From contig NC_037321.1 of NCBI RefSeq assembly GCF_000143535.2, positions 1 to 64,000 on the forward strand: a stretch of DNA of 64,000 nucleotides, given 5' to 3'. Below are positions 42,002 to 56,963 of the stretch, one piece after another. The position numbers were made by a program, and so were the translations under genes. Every line of letters starts with the position of its first letter. Positions within the stretch are counted from its first letter, which is position 1. This DNA is from Botrytis cinerea B05.10 (taxonomy: Eukaryota; Ascomycota; Leotiomycetes; Helotiales; Sclerotiniaceae). The notes beneath the pieces were generated by a model. That model did no database searches. It was not told the DNA's origin and saw only the letters and a list, made by a program, of their open reading frames with translations.

Positions 42002-45000
42002 ATGTTCTCTTCATTTAAGTTTCTCCTTATATGCCTCGTCACTCTAAGGACAACCGCTGCACATCCCGCTACTGATGAACATAACTACTATAAAAATAAC
42101 AGAGGCACATTTCAAAATCCTGCTAAAGATGTTAGACCGAAGTTCAGATACTGGTATGCTGCAATCACTGATGAGATGTGAAAGAGAAGCTCACAACACA
42201 TAGGCTTCCGGATGCAAGCGTAGACCCCGCTGGCATCGCTGCTGACATCAAGGACATTGGTTCCATCGGAGCTGGGGGTATTGAAATGTGCAATTATTTC
42301 ATGGTGAGCCAAACCGCAACACCGCGAACCTTGCCACTAACTTCAGACAGTATGGTGGGCAAATTGGAGAACCGGCAAGTGATTGGAGCACTTATGGTTT
42401 CGGCACGCCAGCTTACAACAAGATTCTGAATACCGCTGCTCAAGCAACGAAAGACAATGACTTGGTCATCGATCTCGCGCTGGGACCAGAATCCGGACAA
42501 GGAGTACCAGCAGAATGGGACAACCGTTAGTCAATACTATGCTCGAGTGTCTTTAATTGCTTGCTGATACTGTTTGTTGAAAGCCGGGCTTGCATACGAT
42601 CTTGTATGTCAGATTGCCTGCTAATCCTTGGTAAAATACTAAAGCGTGGCAGATATCGCACAACATCAAGGTGTCTGCAGGTGATACTTACAAAGGTAAG
42701 GTCCCGGGCTACGGCAATGGGACACTGCTGTCGGTCACGACCGCTGCTATTCTTCATTCAGAAAACTACAGCACACCCAATTTAGTGGTAGGCTTGATTC
42801 CCAATGGATTCATAAACTGGACCGTTTGGAATATTTCTGCAGACAGCCTAAACGACGTGACCAGCAGAGTGCGTCCCGATGGTACCATTTCCCTTGAATT
42901 TCCGCAACATCAAACTGCGAAAGGATACTTTCTATGGGCATCTTATTTCAAGCTTTCTTCAGACCGGGCAGCAATACCTGGCTCTAGTCCGCAAAACTTT
43001 CTTCAAAATGGATCATTCGCCGTCGATCATTTTTCTACGCGTGGAGCTAAGGTAACGACAGACTTTCTTGAGAAGTATGTCCTGATAAACGGTGTAAAGG
43101 AACTTTTTCAGCAGGTGGGAAAGTATAGTACGTTCAATAAATCCATCCTTAATCAACTTTATCCTGATCTTAATATGTTAGTTTGGGAGGATAGTGTAGA
43201 GATCAAAAGTAGTCTCTATTGGACTCCGGATCTGGCCAGCACATTCAAAGAAATGCACGGATACGACATAGGAAAATATGCAATGCTTCTAGCAACTGAT
43301 AATGGCCTCGGTTTCTCAACAGAGTATCCAGACAGAGTGTACACGGATGCTTTAGATCGTGGTCAAGGCTATTTGTTCGACTATAGAGCCACAATGACGA
43401 CATTGCTTTCACTTTATTATGAACACCTTGTTAATTGGTCGAGGCGATATCTAGGACTGGAATTCTCAGCGCAGACGGGGTATAACCTCCCTGTGGATAT
43501 GGTAAGTTCTAAACTTTGCCTTTCACTGCACTATGTTTCTAATTAATTATTGATATTACATCTAGCTTGAAGTCGTTCCAGTCGTGAGCACACCCGAAGA
43601 CGAGTCACTTGGCTTCGCTTCTTCCATTGGTAAGTTAAAACAACAAGAAACATATTCTGGCTAATTTTTTACGCAGATAACTATAGGCAGTTCGTTGGGC
43701 CTGCAAATCTAGCAGGCAAAAATGTTATTTCCAACGAAATGGGTGCGATATCTCGATCAGCTTACCAGCAGCAACTTCCAGATTTATTGACCTTGGTCAA
43801 GCAAGCTTACAGCGCTGGAAATAACCAAATGGTGATACATGGAGCAACATACTCATATCAGTACCCAAACACAACTGTTCGTCTTAGAGTGGCCCTCTTG
43901 TCAATATAATTAATAACAATATTTCTCACAGTGGCCAGGCTTTACACCATTTGGCTACTTGTTTTCAGATCAACACTCGCGCCACCAGCCTGGTTGGACT
44001 AATGGATATTCCGATGTTCTTAATTATATTTCCAGAAACAACTACATTCTCCAAAGTGGGGTTCCAAAAAGGGACGTGGTATTCTGGAGTAAGAAGAGTC
44101 GTGAAGGGGAATTCATCACCCCTGTATATAATTACAATGATCTTGTCAATACTGATGGGTATCCAGATTTCCTGTTCATTTAAAATAGACACAAGCTTAT
44201 TCTTGCAGGATACGGTTATGAATACCTTTCTCCAGGTAACTTCAAGCTTCCACAGGCAATAGTTCGAGATGGTGTTCTCGCACCTGATGGTCCAGCATAC
44301 AAGCTATTGATTGTGCGTTCAACCGAGTTTCTTACAACAGATGGTGTCGACAATCTTGCAAAATACGCAGCACAAGGCTTGCCCATTATAATTTCTGGCG
44401 GCATACCGAACCAAATTGCATCTTCTAAGGGTCTATCAGATGCACAACAGAAATTGAAATCGCTGGCATCTCTATCAAACGTTCACTTGGTTGCAGGTGG
44501 ACCGCTGGCTTCTGTAATTTCCTCCCTTGGTATTCAGCCCCTCACGAAAGTGACTGTGGACCAACCATGGTACACGTACTGGCGCGAAGTCAACAAGGGT
44601 CAAGAAGTGTACGTTTATATCTACAATGACGGCAACTCTACCTCAACAGGTAAGGTCGAGTTTGCAACTACTAATGTACCATATTTCTTTGATGCATGGA
44701 AGGGTGATCAAAGGCCTGTCACTGAATACAATTTGGGAAATCATTCCACGACCATTGCACTCACTCTCGCAGCACATCAATCTATCATTGTCGGTTTTCT
44801 GCGCGCTGAAGATAGATTAAAACGACCTCTCTATGTAAAATCCGGGCCATCCCCATCGCTCGAATACGTGTACGACGAATCTGACAACCTTATCGCCAAA
44901 GTGCCTTTCTCAAGCAGCGATCTCGTAATTGAAAATTCTAACGGCAAAAAATTCAACGTCTCATCCAAGGGAGTGGCTAAGCCATTCGCTCTATGTGACT

Positions 45001-45494
45001 GGACCCTTGTGGCTGAGAAATGGGGCCCCCCCAGTAACTTCGACGACGCTTCGGCTACTTCCTCGAAATTCAACACCACCTACAAGCTTCCGTCTCTTCT
45101 CTCCTGGCCTCTCATTCCTGGCCTACAAAACACTTCTGGCGTAGGATATTACAGCAACGAATTTACATGGTCTGACACTCGTGTGGGTGCGTTCATTGAC
45201 TTTGGACGCGTTGTACATACTCTGCGTGTGAGTGTGAACGGTATTCAACTGCCACCACTAGATGTTACACACGCACAGGCGGATATTTCCTCTTATCTGG
45301 TAAAGGGAAAAAATACAATCAATGCTACTATTTCAACAACGTTGATAAATGGCCTTCGTCCATACTTGGAAAGACTTAAAACGAGTGGGACTGGACCCGA
45401 GATTAGCAGCCTGACTTTTGCAAGAACTGAGGTTGAAGCAGGTCTGGTGGGCGAGGTATTGATTACACCCTACGAACTCCGTAGGTGTGTTTGA
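42002..45494 (+). CDS. Secreted GH106-like (alpha-L-rhamnosidase-like) protein, 1022 aa model, last intron lacks a donor
   Basis: The exons inferred are 42002-42153, 42204-42303, 42351-42525, 42584-42603, 42653-43501, 43566-43629, 43677-43876, 43932-44154 and 44209-45494. An in-frame upstream ATG at 41984 is an alternative start. The N-terminus is a signal peptide (FKFLLICLVTLRTTAA). The conserved opening FRYWLPDASVDPAGIAADI, then GGIE, fits fungal GH106-like proteins; the C-terminal part (about 860-960) looks like a beta-sandwich sugar-binding domain. It would act outside the cell on rhamnose-containing plant polysaccharides or glycosides. Between 44154 and 44209 homologous phase requires a join GTCAATACTG/GATACGG, but no GT follows 44154. 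The nearest GT (44159) shifts the frame to a stop. The locus may thus make a protein lacking about 430 C-terminal residues. A 20-bp exon 4 is unusual. Confidence 0.75.
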
Positions 45495-46099
45495 TATAGA
45501 TGATTTAAATCTAACATTCATTTCAAATCATTCAGACTAAAAGCAGACATCTCTTCTAGTTTTCTAACTCAATCGGAATCATACTTGAGATTCATTTCAC
45601 TTCATTTGAAGTTTTACGTATTCATTTAGAGATTTACCCCTTGCCTTCCATCTTTATAGGAAACTATCTCCTTCTATATTGTGAAGTACAAATTATTTGG
45701 AAAACATAGTGATTTTCAATCTTTGATAAACATTCACAAAAATAAAAATATCCCTGAGAATCACATCTCGAACCGAGGGGCTTTGGAAAACACCATCGGC
45801 GATACTAATACTATTACTAGCTACTTATCGAAATAACACTGAAATTTATTAGAACTCACAGACTAGATCAATGATTTTGATATTATTAAACATAGTTCTT
45901 TTATAAGAAATTTTAGAACCAGATTAATAAAAGTAGCCAAGCGAATATCTAGGTGTGATGTCAATGAGTCCGAGTATCACAGTGGTCACGTGATCATATG
46001 TCAACCCTCTTTTCCAACTCTGCCTGGGCAGAGTTATTCTTGGATTCACATACAATTATTAATCGTTAGGGTTTCTTTTCATGACCCCAAATTACGACC
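45495..46099. other. Intergenic region
   Basis: This is the 3' region of the GH106-like gene and the presumed SET-gene promoter; a CACGTGAT box lies near 45987. Nothing else is seen. Confidence 0.4.
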
Positions 46100-48334
46100 A
46101 TGCTACCCTCTAAAGCAATCCAGGACCTGGTCACTATCCTACGCCACGACTTTACTGTCGAATTGAACGCTTCATTAGCTTCGTTGCCACCTCAATCTTC
46201 CCCTTGTCTGAAGATACATGCTGAGATCTGCATCGATCCATCTGTGCCACAGGGTGAGATTGGAGGATACAAGTCCCAGCCAATTTATTTAGTAAGACAG
46301 ATTATCTTGTTCAGACTCATTCAATTGATACATTAGTAATCTTTCTAAAATGAGACTTAGGGCTCAATTTCTTTAGATCAAGCCGAGATCCATGGGTCCT
46401 TTAATCAACAAAGCACAACACCTGTGGCTACAGACCCTTCTCTCTTGCCTAATAATTCGATCGTGGAGGGGCTTGGATCAACTCATAATGGGCCAGAACT
46501 TTCCAACATTCACCAAACTCACCCCCTAGAGAAAAAACGAAAGACTATTGGAGGACTAACAATTAAAAGAGGCAGCTACGATGAGATGCCAGATGACTCT
46601 AGCTCATCTTCCCAAGTAGGCAGCTCGGCTGCGCGACAGTTGCAGACAGAATTCCGAGTGTTTCCTCAAAGAAAAAAGAAGAATGGCCATGGCATTCATC
46701 AACTGCAGCCATCCTCAATTGAGAAGTTCGTTGCTGGAGTATGGAAACAAATATATAGTAACGTCGAGCTTGCACCCATTTCCCTGGTACTATCACCCTA
46801 AAAGTCTCAATAAATATGTTTGAAGCCTGGACTGATGATTCTTAAAAGGATAGTAACTGTGTACCAATGATCGCGAGCGGTGGATCCAATTTCGAGGTTA
46901 GTCTGGGAATTTAATATCAAGTTCAGCCTCCTAACATCCCAATAGATGTTTCGAGCCATCAACTCGCTCTGTCTAAAAATCACAACAATAGCACGCCGTT
47001 ATCGCTCCTTAGAAACGATCATTCAAGCTCACTGGGTCGACTGCTTTGACCATCGAGTCAAAGAAATTGGAATCCAAAATCCATTTCTTTCCAACACAGA
47101 AACCAAGATGCTCGCTCTCCGGGAGGCCTGCACAGTTCTTAAATGGTCAGAAAAGGAGCTAAGAAACAGACTGTAAGTTACCCTCATGTCTGAATTTATC
47201 AATTCATGATCGATGATTACATTGTCTGTATAATCCTCACTTTTCAGCGATAGAATCATCATGAAATTCGATGGTCTAAAGCAATAACTGACAAATGAAA
47301 GAGCTATCTGGCGAGGATACAAAGAAATTAAGGATGCAGGCGGCTGGGCCTGCCTGGCCTTTGCTGGCTCTGGAATTTACAGATTCTGCAAGTATCGTGT
47401 AGGCTTCGAAAAAAATCTCGTAACTAGACTCGAACGACTTCAATCTAGCTTAGAGGTAGCAGCCGATACGATCCACCCCGAATGGCGCAAACTCCTGAAA
47501 TTCATAGGAATAGAATCTCAATTAGCATATACTGGGCATCCACACGACTGGGTTGTCTGCGATGCAGCAAAACCTGTTACGCTCAAATCCACCTACACAG
47601 AGTGGGACCCAGATTTCGAGTTCTCTCACGTTGAGGAGTCAATAACGGATGAAGCTGCTTGGGGTGTTGAAGACCCTCGTACCGTGGAAGTTGCTAGTAC
47701 TGCATGCTGCCACGATTGCGGATACTTGCAATCGAATGACACCTCTATCAATAAATGTCGCTGCTTTCCAGAGGTGTACGGGTGCTGCAAAACAGTGCCT
47801 CCTGTACAGGTTTTTCGTACTCCACTAGGAATGAACAACGGCATTATTGCACGCTGCGTAAGTTATGCGACCCGCATAATCTCACCTTATTGAAAGTCCC
47901 GCTAACAATATATGTGCTATAGGGCTTTGCTCGCGGTTCAGCAATTGGCGAGTTTGTAGGACTGATTACCAAGGGAATGGAAGGTAAAGATGTAATGCAA
48001 AGTAAAAGCACCAAAAATCAATACCAAATATACCAAGGACGAATGGGTCCGTTCATCTTTGCCTCGATCCGTCTCGTGTATGTCTAACAGATTTGTTTCA
48101 ATAGGTAACCACACGCGCTTTGTTAACCATTCCTGCGCACCGAATAGTCAATTCCAGAAATTTCACTGGCTGGGAACTGAACGTATTGTCTTGGTCTCTA
48201 AAGGAATTGAAGCCGGAAAGGAGATTACGGTAGATTACTCACATGAATATTGGAAGGGCCTCGACAAAGATTGTTTGTGCGGAGAACTGTGTTGCCGGTA
48301 CGTGAGAGGGCGAGCACGTTCATCTGCCACTTAA
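46100..48334 (+). CDS. SET-domain protein (lysine methyltransferase-like), 582 aa
   Basis: Seven exons fit: 46100-46253, 46377-46786, 46849-46896, 46946-47172, 47302-47857, 47923-48046 and 48105-48334. The N-terminal half is low in motifs, Ser-rich with a basic patch. A conserved helix-rich block (AIWRGYKEIKDAGGWACL) precedes a cysteine-rich segment near 360-400. The SET core shows GFARGSAIGEFVG, RFVNHSCAPNS (residues 511-521) and GKEITVDYS. A short post-SET cluster CLCGELCC ends the protein. These are the AdoMet- and lysine-channel motifs, so it should be a nuclear or cytosolic methyltransferase; whether histones are its target cannot be told. The last intron has a weak GTCCGT donor. The start is the first ATG in frame. 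Confidence 0.85.
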
Positions 48335-48971
48335 TTCGGTTACTTTACTCTTCATTAATATGTAAAGATCTTGTATCACCAGAGGTCAAATTAGAATGAA
48401 TCATGATTTTTTTAACCTAATTGACCACATGTTGCTTTCATCCATAGGTGCCCTTTCGAATATTCGTACATGTTCACAATTAAGGAAGTAGGCTAGTGGA
48501 ATGCTTGTATTATTTGACTATGTAGAATTGCTATAGTAATCTAAATCTAAAGCCTGAAACGGAAGATATTATATATGCACATAAGGTGCACGTGCCATAT
48601 CTTTCCAACAGTACACAAAATATTGAGGACTTTCTTCTCTTTCTTATTCTCAAGTTCTAAGATTGAATCAGAATGTTTAAACTATTTCGCCACATGAAGT
48701 TTTCTTTTTATTTCATTTTGAAAAAAGATCATAATGAAAAACTACAAGAATTTAATCTTCTTGAAAAATTCCGTCCGAAAGCAAATTTCATCTTATCCTA
48801 ATCTCATTCCAGATCTCATACAAAATGGAAAGAAATTGTTCAGATCCTTTCACTCTCCAACCTCTCAAGTTCCCTACCTCTCACACACTTCTCTGCATCA
48901 TTTATAACCTAACAATGATAGCTCTCCTACTTCCGTCTTGATATCCCGCTCATTCTATCTCTAAATTTTCC
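48335..48971. other. Convergent intergenic region
   Basis: This is the 3' region between the SET gene (plus) and the transporter gene (minus). No features are recognised. Confidence 0.4.
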
Positions 48972-51204
48972 TTATAATCTATACTCTTCCGGCGTTGATT
49001 CCTTGTGAAGTTTCGGTGCACCGCCTAAACTTGCAAGAACGACTTTGTTATTAGCTGTCAGATCATCCATAACCTCGAGCTCTGCGACAGTAAAAAATCG
49101 TGGCATAATAGCCCATCGGAAGGGGATAAGAATGCAGACTAAAATTGGAAAACCTATATAAAAAGATTGTTGTTAGTGGTTTTGAGTTTGTTAGAAGTCA
49201 GGTGACGGAAATGTACCGATTGCAGCAATAGTCAGCGAGATTGCTACTGGGGCAGCTACACCGACAATTTGACACATTAAATAGAGCCAAATTTTGCTCC
49301 TTTTGACCCGAAGGAGAGGCTCTCCTTTCTCAATGAAGCGGCGTTCACTGAAGAGAAACAGTAGCTTCTGCGTTATGCCGTTGGTCTCAATCGAACCCCA
49401 CTATTTGTATTGAATCGTGGTTAGATATCTTGAAATAGGAAGGACCTTTTGTTAAGAGAGGGATGCATCTTACACCGACGACAAAGAATACTCCGCTAGA
49501 TAGTGCTCGTGGTATCGTATGCAGCACGATTAGGAGGGGTCCGGTCATGGTACCAATTATGCCAAGACCCATCAAAAAATGTGAAACGCGCTGCTCAACT
49601 ACACTTGCGGCTCTGACGATTGGGTGACGGATTTCGTTATCCGAGCCTTCTTCCGTGGCAACAATCTTCACTTCAGTTTTGTAGGCTGTAAGTGATTCTG
49701 TGTGTACAGGTGCCTGCGAACAATGTCAGAAGTTAATGTCTTGAGAGGTCGAAATTGAACTTACTTGTGGCACGAGGCCATTTGGAAGCGGTATGCCTAG
49801 AATTCCTGCAATAAATGTCGTGCAGCCGAGCAGGAAAAAGTCCCAGTGAAAGCCGCCTGGCTTCTTAAGAGGAAATTGCTTTGCTTGTGCAGTCAAACTA
49901 CTAACATTCTATTAAAAAAATCAACTCTGTGAACCAAGACCCGAGGAACAAATACAAACATGATCGTAATAGAATAGAAGCATAACCAGGAACCCAAATG
50001 GCATAGCGGCAAATATCCATTTCACATCAAGATTCCAGAAATCTATAAGCCAATTTCGAGGCTGCGTTGGATAGAAGGAGCGACTAACGGGTAGGACACT
50101 GATATTTGCTCTTTTGATTGTTCCTGGAATGTGGGAAAATCCAACCCAGAAGATAGTAGCAATCTGGAAAGATTGTCAGAAAAAGACTCGAATCTTTGCA
50201 GGCAACATTTTTGTTGAAACTCACAGGATATGCATAGTCAGCAAGTATTCCTCGAGCCCATGGCTTTGCCAGCGTTCCACGACCAAGCTTCTCTAAGGTA
50301 TAAACGGTGCCAAAATAGAGGATTGCAATAATGCAGCTTAGATACCCATCCACACTTCCGTATGAATTGAACAAGCTGACAAGCTCCTCAACTCCCTTAA
50401 CTGCATTACACTAAGTACTAAGTTTTAGAATTTCAAGTATAGAGGAACTCACTCATGTAGATAATACCAACATACATGCCAAAGGCTTCGCTAGAGAAGT
50501 CGGTAACATAACGCATGTAATCACAAAGATTCCAGATGGCAACTAACCAATGCCAGATTGCGGCCCAAATGGCGGTCCAAGCCATAAATTGGGGATATAC
50601 AGAGACATCATACATCTTGATGATGTCGTATATGGTGTAATTGAACAACGAGATCAAACCGGTGATGCCAACGATCGTCAAAGGCTGTGCGGCAATAGTA
50701 CTGAACACCATTGCCGCGAGAGCGGATGAAAAAAGTGATTCGTTGATTCCGTAGAAACCACCAGTTCGACGGCTCATATCCAACGTGTAGGCTAAGGCAG
50801 GTAGAAGGCTTTTTACACATTATCAGTATGGATTTTTAAAAAAGGGGGGTTCTTTTTGATCAGCAATGTCTTGGGGGCTCGAACTTTACAAAGTACATTC
50901 GCACAGTACTCGCAACAGTGCGGTAAGTTACAGCATCTGAAATATCGCTCCGATAATATGGCAGTCGACGGCGAATATCATAATACATTCCTAGACCAGG
51001 ACGCAAGATTCGGAACCGTCTCCATCCCGTTAAACCATCGAATTTGTAGTTGTCAGTATATTGGGATGAATTTGAGTTTTGTTGCTGTGGCCTGAAGGAC
51101 ATCTTTTCTTCGGTGGGTAGCTCTGCTGTTACTATGTTGTCTGCCGAGTGATCTGGACCGCTACTCGAAAGGCCGTCGACCGATGTAACATTAGATCTCC
51201 GCAT
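48972..51204 (-). CDS. HCO3-/borate transporter family protein (BOR1-like), 601 aa
   Basis: Eight exons on the minus strand: 50885-51204, 50453-50808, 50225-50400, 49960-50163, 49765-49908, 49474-49713, 49217-49400 and 48972-49153. All introns are 51-76 bp. After a hydrophilic N-terminus of about 75 residues comes the SLC4/BOR1 signature YYDIRRRLPYYRSDISDAVT, then RMYFVNLLPALAYTLDM and TGGFYGINE. Further hallmarks are QPLTIVGITG, GIPLPNGLVPQAPVHTESL, RVSHFLMGL, and the C-terminal membrane block IPFRWAIMPRFF. About 10-14 membrane helices are expected. Fungal BOR1 proteins export borate or exchange bicarbonate at the plasma membrane. Intron 1 uses a weak GTTCGA donor; phase fits only this choice. 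The protein looks complete. Confidence 0.92.
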
Positions 51205-53969
51205 TTTTGAAGAGTTCCAGTAAACACAATTGGAGAGTGTAAAGCAATTTTCAATAACATGGGAAGAGAGGACTAGAAGTGGGAGTGATGAATGATACTT
51301 TATAAGTGAAAAGAGAATCCTATCCTTGAGGTATTAGGGGGAATGTGTGAATGCCAAGCCGCTAATATCTTGACGGGCTCTTCACCACCTAAACCAAATA
51401 CATCATCCACCCTCGTACTATCTATTCTATGCTACGAGTTACAACTTATTAATCTGTGCTGGATAACCATGGATTACAATTGATTGTACCAAATTTGACG
51501 TTTCGAAAATCATTAGTTCCGATGCATGGTGGCGGATGCAAGTCTGAAAACTACGTTAGAACGTCATTTTTCTGCTTGGGCAGAATGACATACTCGCTTA
51601 CTTTGGTGTTCTTGAACTCAGGCTGGCCAGGAAAACACCAACCCCATAAAATATTTTCATAGGCTCCAATTTACGTTACCACTAATAAACCTATACGCAA
51701 TCGCCCCATTTTGAAAAGCGCAGCAATTCGCTCGCACTCTGAGTGACGATTTGCTGTAAATAAGAACTTTGATTACTTGTGAGATTCACTACCAAAGTAC
51801 AAGAGCCCTACTCTCGGGGCTCTATACACTGAATACTGGTTCATGTCATCTTGGTAATGCCGTCAAGTGGCGTTTCATACGAACCATAATATGAGGGATT
51901 GTTAGGGAGGGCATAACCCAACTGAACTCACATAAGGGAGCGGAACATATGTTCACTTTTGTCTAGAGCCAAATCAATTTGATAGATCTCCAATTTCCGA
52001 CCAAGAAAACCATGCCTAGCGAAATAATACTTTAGATTCCAACTCTTTAAGCGAGCATGTTAATATTTTGGATGAAGTTTCTGATGTAGTCCGCTCAATA
52101 TCGAAATACGTACTTAATCAGCTGACTTAACCTGATTGGAAAGAAATTGGTAATGAAATAATGACTTGAATTAGAGTACGATATGCGATATGGGAGTAAG
52201 GGTGAATATTTTCGAGAAAGGGGATAACGTGGTGCTGGACAAATGGTAAGAATAAATAGGAAAAATCGAGGAAAAGGAGGTGAACAAAAGGTACGGAAAG
52301 AAAAGCAATGCGCCACAGAAAAGTGAGGAAGAGAACAGAGGTAGCAATAAAACAAAACCATTAGAATTTTTCGAAAGTGGTATCTTGCTTCCTTTAGTCC
52401 ATATTATGAATAATAATCAAATTGCTGATACAATTCCCCGTGAGGTTACTTCGATGAAGCACGAAAATGAAAGTCTTGCCCTCAAATTACAAGAAAGCCT
52501 GTAGTTAAATTTGTCAGGCTACTTCATTGCCTACAAGCATTACTTGATTGAGAATTTACAGAAATTCCAGACCACCAGAAAAAAATCAGATTTTACAGGC
52601 TTAATTGAATGACGTCTTTTTCGAGGACGCGGTTTTTGATGAAGTTAATGATCACAGATTCAATATGAAATCCTTTAAGATATTTTAGTCTGCCCTATTG
52701 AGCCTGATATAAATGCTTTCTCTCCTCTTTGCACCATTAAAAAGTATCTCTCCTTCCGCATACCACAACATAAAAACACGCAAGCTCAGAGTAGTCGGCT
52801 ATTAAGAAAAAAGATCACTCGATTTACATGTGTTACACACCTCTACTGAGATTTTGTTTTTCAATCTCATTCGACATACGGTTTCTGCGGAGAGAGAACC
52901 AGTAACGGATACAAGCATTCCTACCGTGGTATTCCTTCACCCCCTTCACCCTTCCTCAACCCGACTCCCTAATAGCGTGCACACTCATGATGGGAAAGCT
53001 TACTTGTCTAATTTCACTGCTGGCTAGATCACTACAATAGCTGCATTATTATACTTTCTTTCTCTTAGCGGTTTGAATTGACAGAGTCAGGCCAGTATAA
53101 AAATGAAAAGGACAAAATAAAATCTCAATTAGATATTGAAAGCTACATTGGTCCTCAGTTTTACTGAGATATGTCTAGTCTTGATTCATTTAGATGCATG
53201 TAAAAATATTTACTTGCAATCCCACATTCACAATACTTTTTGGGGCAGCGCAAATCAATTTTGTGAGTTAATACGAGAAAGGAGGGCTGATCTTTTATAC
53301 ACATTCCCTGAGTTGATGATCACTGGCTCAATTGTGTAGTCCTTACATGTGTGGTAAAAGAGTCAATCATTCCTTGGATCTGGGGGTTGGCATTAGGAAT
53401 GCACCAACGTCTCTAAAACCTTCAATGACAAATGAAGAGAGATCGTTTCTACGCCAAGCCGGAGATAAGTTTCAATCTTGTAATACCTTCCTTGGCTTGT
53501 TCGAGATGACTTCATCGAGATCAACGTTGTACTTCTGTAAGTAGTAAGTGATTACGTTGAAACACATCAACATAACCCATCATCAGTCGTATATGGTACT
53601 CATGACCCTGACGAAAGCATTCCTGTGGTTCATCAGTAACTATATTTCAAGTGAGATCAACTCTAAATTGAGCTTTGAGCGCAAAAAAATAACACTTTCT
53701 CAATACGAGGTCCATAGCCACCGTGATTTCAAAAAAGGGAGAAAAGAATGTGATACTCTCGTGAGCAAAATACAAAGAATGGAAAAAGCTCAGAAGACGA
53801 GAGAATAATGTCTTAATTTCATGAGTTAAGGGATAGCAAACCAGCTTCCCTTCCCCTATATATTTTGCGAGCTTTCCGTTCTGTCTAGCCATCAATCACA
53901 CCATCCTTGACCTCACTCACACAATTCATATCAAAAACCATCCATTACAAGCTCAAACCAAAATCCAAA
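51205..53969. other. 2.8-kb stretch without a supported gene
   Basis: The composition is normal. Short frames occur on both strands (51456-51662, 52280-52504, 53548-53808), but none has a motif, homology I recognise, or splice partner. It presumably holds the transporter promoter and the promoter of the small secreted protein gene. Confidence 0.4.
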
Positions 53970-54285
53970 ATGCAATTTTACGTCCCAGTTGTTCTGGCCT
54001 TTCTCGCCGGCAGTGCCACTGCGCAAGTTAGAAGGTGCCCCTTCAATGGAGGTAGTATTCCCTTTGGTCAATATGTCTGTTCGGGACCTCGTGTAAACGG
54101 ATTTCCAGGAAATGGTATTGTAAGTTTTATTCAATTATACAAAGAATCTGCCTTTCCTTGATGGATCATTGAATGCTGACAAAATGCAGTCACAATGTGC
54201 TATAAGCGGGCAGATTGTGCAGATTGGTAGTGGTCCATGTCCCCATTACTGCAACTACATTTCAGGAATCCCATATTGCTTCTAA
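53970..54285 (+). CDS. Small secreted cysteine-rich protein, 81 aa (effector candidate)
   Basis: Two exons: 53970-54119 and 54190-54285, with a 70-bp intron (GTAAGT...TGCAG). Residues 1-19 form a clear signal peptide (FYVPVVLAFLAGSATAQ). The mature chain of about 62 residues has six cysteines (RRCP, YVCS, SQCA, GPCP, HYCN, YCF), enough for three disulphides, and is rich in Gly and Pro. It ends three residues after... the last Cys-Phe pair, so it is compact. No known domain is recognised. A plausible further intron lies in the 3' untranslated region (GTAAGA at 54287). Size, secretion and cysteines fit a host-interaction or surface protein; this is inference. The frame start at 53970 is fixed by the signal peptide. 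Confidence 0.82.
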
Positions 54286-54289
54286 TGTA

Positions 54290-55053
54290 AGATTACGTAC
54301 TTTTGAGAATTGTGTAAAATTCGCTAATTGCTTTGCAGTTTTCTGTTGGCAGTAAATCATCAATGTTTTGATGATTGGAAATGAATTCGGCGGAGGGCGA
54401 AGACGGAGTTTTATTTTTTATTCTCAGATTGAAGGTGGATTTCGTTCGGGATGGCACAAGTAAAATAGGACTACCAACGAAATGGTTTATTTGGCGAATT
54501 TGAATTAATTGATTTTGGGCAGCTCCTAGATGAATGCTGACTAACTTCCTATCTCACTTGCTACTACAAATTGCTCAATTAACCATGGTATGTGACTGTT
54601 GAGTGAGACCTGATGATGACGTACGAGTACTTTAATGCAATTGAAAAATAGAAAACATGAATATTTCGGGACTAGATATTGATACAAATGAGAAGATTTG
54701 CAAAAGACCGCTAGTGAGGTCATCTTGGTAGCATTGAACATAAAGCTCAGGGTAATTCAAAAAGCGAACGGTGATGATTGTCTAACTTGTCATACAGAGC
54801 GCAATGGTAAGCTTTGCTGCTTTTTCTTTATTAGGGGGCAGGAAAGAAATTGAATATTTCTGGAAGATAATTTCGATATTTATTGCTTCTTAGGCAGGCA
54901 CAACAAAATGAACAAATAGCTCCGCAAATTTTTCGTTACTATTCCACGCCAATACAGGCCAACCAATTTCTAGACAGAACAGTAAGGGCTGCGAGAATCT
55001 TCTCTAAATCCTCCACTGAGTATTCTGAGCTTGAACCACGGGAAGGCCATATC
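54290..55053. other. Intergenic region
   Basis: This is the 3' region between the small secreted protein (plus) and the xylanase (minus). No gene is recognised. Confidence 0.4.
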
Positions 55054-56223
<1,170 letters not shown>

Positions 56224-56963
56224 GATGACTATGAAGACCGATATTGTGATGGTTATACGGTTCGAATGGTTGATGTTGAGCCATGGACTTGATGGGGGAA
56301 CTATCTTGCTTTATACATTGTAAGAATCAGCTAAGGAGGCGACATATCTGCTCAGTAAACACTAAGCATCACTCCATTCATCAATGAACGAATTGGGTGA
56401 TATTTAGACCAGTCCGTTTGTCCGAAAGAAATTGGATATAGGTGTTATTGCATGTTCCCCGCAGGTGAGAATCATCGACGGTAACCTTTTTGAAGTTTGA
56501 TAGTCACAAGATATTAGGATTTTGAGGTACAGCGCCAATCATGCACCCCGCAATGCAGTTAAACAACCAATTCTTACATGTTAAAGTAGACTAGACCCTA
56601 TAATATAAGGATGGTATTGCCCGGGTAGAATTGATAGCAATATCCAGGCTCTTTGGATAAATTGGGCGGGTAAATGGAACTCTGCCATTGCCCGTAAAGC
56701 CGACTGTGATTATGGATATTTTTATACCAAATAACTCAACGAATTGTCTTGTGAAACAGATGAAGAGAACTAGTTGGCATAAGAAGGTTCACTGACGCCC
56801 TAAAAGAACTGATGTTTATGGGGTAATTTTTTTAAATTGGTATGCACTGTCGCCAAGAACGCGACAGAAACCAGATGTACGATTAATGTATCACTCATGC
56901 CTAATCTTTACCCTGAAAAGCAGCATACCATTTAACCATTCTGATATTCATAATGGTTTATGT
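56224..56963. other. Intergenic region upstream of the xylanase
   Basis: This is the presumed xylanase promoter. I see no distinct element beyond short AT boxes. Confidence 0.4.
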
